Part shown: positions 14,925 to 16,325 of the stretch, one piece after another
Layout of the letters: the number at the start of each line of letters is the position of its first letter
Numbering within the stretch: the stretch's first letter is position 1
Assembly (NCBI GenBank): GCA_002438865.1
Contig: DJRJ01000127.1
Span: 1-16,325 of the forward strand
DNA length: 16,325 bases
DNA from: Clostridiales bacterium UBA6363
GTDB lineage: Bacteria > Bacillota > Clostridia > UBA1381
Reading direction: 5' to 3'
Program-made: the position numbers and the translations under genes
Notes under the pieces: generated by a model
What the model saw: only the letters and a program-made list of their open reading frames with translations
Told to the model about the DNA's origin: nothing
Database searches by the model: none

Positions 14925-14949
14925 GTAATTCGGGATTTGCCCGATTTAC
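14925..14949 (+). other. Leader hairpin before the NlpC/P60 ribosome site
   Basis: GTAATTCGGG (14925-14934) can pair with CCCGATTTAC (14940-14949) around a 5-base loop, a 10-bp stem with one T-T mismatch. It ends 9 bases before the GGGAGG ribosome site (14959-14964) and leaves that site open, so it may stabilise the message or set translation. Function not shown. Confidence 0.45.
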
Positions 14950-14973
14950 GAAATGTTTGGGAGGTTATTATTT

Positions 14974-16170
14974 ATGAAGAACTTCAGACATTCAACCGCC
15001 GCAATTATAGCGGTTGTAATGATAAGTTCGCTTGCAACTGCTCAGTCGGCTGACATTAAGCGTTCAAAGTATATCGCTTCGGGCATAACGTCAAACGCAG
15101 AGAGCAAAAGCATTACTATTGAAAATAACAGCGATGAAAATTACAGCATAGAAGACGAACTTGAAAAAAATCCGGAGGCGGCTGACAAGATTAATCTTGA
15201 AACCGCATACGTTTCACTTACAAGCGGAACGTTAAACGTAAGAAAATCTCCGTCTACCGAGGCAGAGGTTACGGGCGAGCTTAACGCCTGCGCAGAGGTT
15301 GCGGTTCTTGCAAGCTCGGAGGGCTGGTGCGAAATCTCATACGACGGCGGAAAAACCGGATATGTAACGGCGTCCTCGCTTACACTTGACAAAGCAAGCG
15401 CCGAATACAACGCAATGAACTTTGACAACTACAAAAAAGCGGTTGTTACCACATCGGGCGACGCTTTGAGAGTACGTTCCGAGGCTAACACAGAATCATC
15501 TGTCGTTACAGAGCTTGCAAACGGCACACAGGTCGTTGCATTATGGTCGGAGGGTAATTTTATAAGAGTTGCTTACGGCGATAACTATGATGAGGGATAC
15601 GTTATAAACACCGCTCTCGAGCTTACGGGAGAATGGCTGCCGAAATCAACCGTTTCGGACAAGCAGGCTGCCGTAGCAAAGGAAAAGGCAGAGGCGGAGG
15701 CAGCGGCTGCTGCAGCGGCACAGGCTGCAAGAGCGGCAACGGCTTCGTCAAGCAAGATAAAGAGCAAAAACCTTTACGTTGATACCTACACACCGGCGGC
15801 GTCCTCGTCAAAGGGTCAGGCTATCGTAAACACCGCAATGAAATACCTCGGCGTTCCGTACGTATGGGGCGGCACTTCGCCGTCAGGCTTTGACTGCAGC
15901 GGTCTTGTACAGTACGTTTGCAGAAAGAACGGCATAAGCGTAAGCCGTGTTGCCGCAGATCAGATAAGATGCGGAACACGCGTAAGCAAGAGCAATCTTG
16001 AGCCGGGCGACCTCGTGTTCTTCGGTCCTGGATCGATACACCACGTTGGTATCTATATCGGTAACGGTCAGATGATACACGCTCCGCAGACGGGCGATGT
16101 CGTAAAGATTTCTTCAATCAACTCGTCATATTACACCGCTCAGTATGCAGGTGCGGCAAGAGTATATTAA
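14974..16170 (+). CDS. Secreted peptidoglycan endopeptidase: two SH3b domains plus NlpC/P60
   Basis: 398 residues. A signal peptide (MKNFRHSTAAIIAVVMISSL..TAQSA, cut probably after about residue 26) exports it. Two SH3b wall-binding domains follow: about 78-138 (TLNVRKSPSTEAEVTGEL..GW..I) and 155-220 (ALRVRSEANTESSVVTEL). Then comes an Ala/Glu/Lys-rich linker (about 228-262), likely helical. The C-terminal NlpC/P60 domain spans about 280-398. Its catalytic Cys308 is in FDCSGLVQYV, His357 in HHVGIYIG and His369 in MIHAPQ. Such enzymes cut the D-Glu to diamino-acid bond in peptide stems during wall growth and separation. The ATG 14974 is preferred over 14953 because GGGAGG lies 9 bases upstream and the longer form adds a non-signal-like MFGRLLF. 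It is a single-gene unit between its own promoter and terminator. Confidence 0.93.
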   Translation: MKNFRHSTAAIIAVVMISSLATAQSADIKRSKYIASGITSNAESKSITIENNSDENYSIEDELEKNPEAADKINLETAYVSLTSGTLNVRKSPSTEAEVTGELNACAEVAVLASSEGWCEISYDGGKTGYVTASSLTLDKASAEYNAMNFDNYKKAVVTTSGDALRVRSEANTESSVVTELANGTQVVALWSEGNFIRVAYGDNYDEGYVINTALELTGEWLPKSTVSDKQAAVAKEKAEAEAAAAAAAQAARAATASSSKIKSKNLYVDTYTPAASSSKGQAIVNTAMKYLGVPYVWGGTSPSGFDCSGLVQYVCRKNGISVSRVAADQIRCGTRVSKSNLEPGDLVFFGPGSIHHVGIYIGNGQMIHAPQTGDVVKISSINSSYYTAQYAGAARVY

Positions 16171-16176
16171 ATAATA

Positions 16177-16219
16177 AAACCCGATGGCGTGCAAAAGCAC
16201 TCCGTCGGGTTTGTTTTTT
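16177..16219 (+). terminator. Intrinsic terminator of the NlpC/P60 gene
   Basis: A 16-bp stem starting AAACCCGATGG and closing TCGGGTTT, with one G-T wobble, one mismatch and an AAAA loop (stem 16177-16212). It is followed at once by GTTTTTT, and begins 6 bases past the stop codon. A clear Rho-independent terminator. Confidence 0.95.
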
Positions 16220-16266
16220 GGGATATGACAAACGGCGCAATTGTTTCAATATATTCACAGCTTTCA

Positions 16267-16292
16267 GTAGGGGATGCCCTCATCGTCCCGAA
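16267..16292 (+). repeat. GTAGGGG hairpin repeat, degenerate copy
   Basis: Reads GTAGGGGATGCCCTCATCGT then CCCGAA. Compared with the minus-strand form of the unit at 3306-3345 (GTAGGGGACGATG...), it appears to have lost three bases in the left arm, so the stem is shortened. The rest of 16220-16325 shows no gene. Confidence 0.7.
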
Positions 16293-16325
16293 CCCATTTT
16301 AAATACGCAGTTCATACGGCGAAAT

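Larger units (their letters stand above)
14567..14973. other. AT-rich divergent intergenic region between comEC and the NlpC/P60 gene
   Basis: 407 bases with no supported coding sequence. It holds the comEC promoter and palindrome at its left end and the endopeptidase promoter, leader hairpin and ribosome site at its right end. The middle (about 14660-14850) is very AT-rich with several T-runs and a short tandem CCATAAATA pair at 14793-14811. No riboswitch or RNA gene that I can recognise. Confidence 0.7.

Noticed and set aside
15710..15760. Ala-rich stretch in the NlpC/P60 protein as a possible frameshift or repeat artefact
   Set aside because: The frame continues cleanly from SH3b to the catalytic domain, and Ala-rich linkers are common in such secreted enzymes.

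Overview
The window reads as a stretch of chromosome from a low-to-mid G+C Firmicute, most likely a gut-type Clostridia member. The evidence is strong AGGAGG-type ribosome sites, near-perfect sigma-A promoters (TTGACA-17-TATAAT), a DUF4250 gene, paired DUF4330 genes, the comEC-holA gene order, and short GTAGGGG hairpin repeats of the kind seen between genes in uncultured gut Clostridia. Nothing in the sequence fixes genus or species. No phage, insertion sequence, CRISPR, rRNA or tRNA is visible.

Left part (1-3356): a 58-residue DUF4250 gene and a small lipoprotein gene lie on the minus strand, separated by two tandem hairpins. A textbook promoter then drives a plus-strand pair, a phosphoglycolate-phosphatase-like HAD hydrolase and the 4-alpha-glucanotransferase MalQ. 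The pair ends in a 240-base convergent intergenic region packed with four hairpin repeat units in alternating orientation.

Middle (3357-14566): eight minus-strand genes run head to tail with 2-13 base gaps or a 4-base overlap, except for one 137-base structured gap at 7321-7457. In transcription order they are comEC, holA, a GT4-CsaB fusion, a MurJ/MATE-type lipid flippase, an O-antigen ligase/polymerase-like membrane protein, a GT4 glycosyltransferase and two tandem DUF4330 membrane-anchored proteins. From the third gene on, this looks like a pathway for a pyruvylated, lipid-linked cell-wall polysaccharide: sugar transfer and ketal-pyruvate addition (CsaB), flipping (MurJ-like), polymerisation or ligation at the outer face (Wzy/WaaL-like), and extracytoplasmic accessory proteins (DUF4330). 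CsaB-type pyruvylation is known to create the ligand for SLH-domain S-layer proteins, so this may be an S-layer anchoring locus. That link is inference. The cluster shares a transcription unit with the DNA polymerase III delta subunit and ComEC.

Right part (14567-16325): a 407-base AT-rich divergent region carries a minus-strand promoter for comEC (with a palindrome over its -35 box) and a strong plus-strand promoter for a secreted cell-wall endopeptidase (two SH3b domains, Ala-rich linker, NlpC/P60). That gene ends at a clear intrinsic terminator, followed by one more GTAGGGG repeat copy.

The main points of interest are the GT4-CsaB fusion with an unusual Cys cluster, the polysaccharide cluster with its DUF4330 pair, the ComEC with a degenerate SGLH motif, the structured murJ-ligase gap, and the alternating hairpin repeats.
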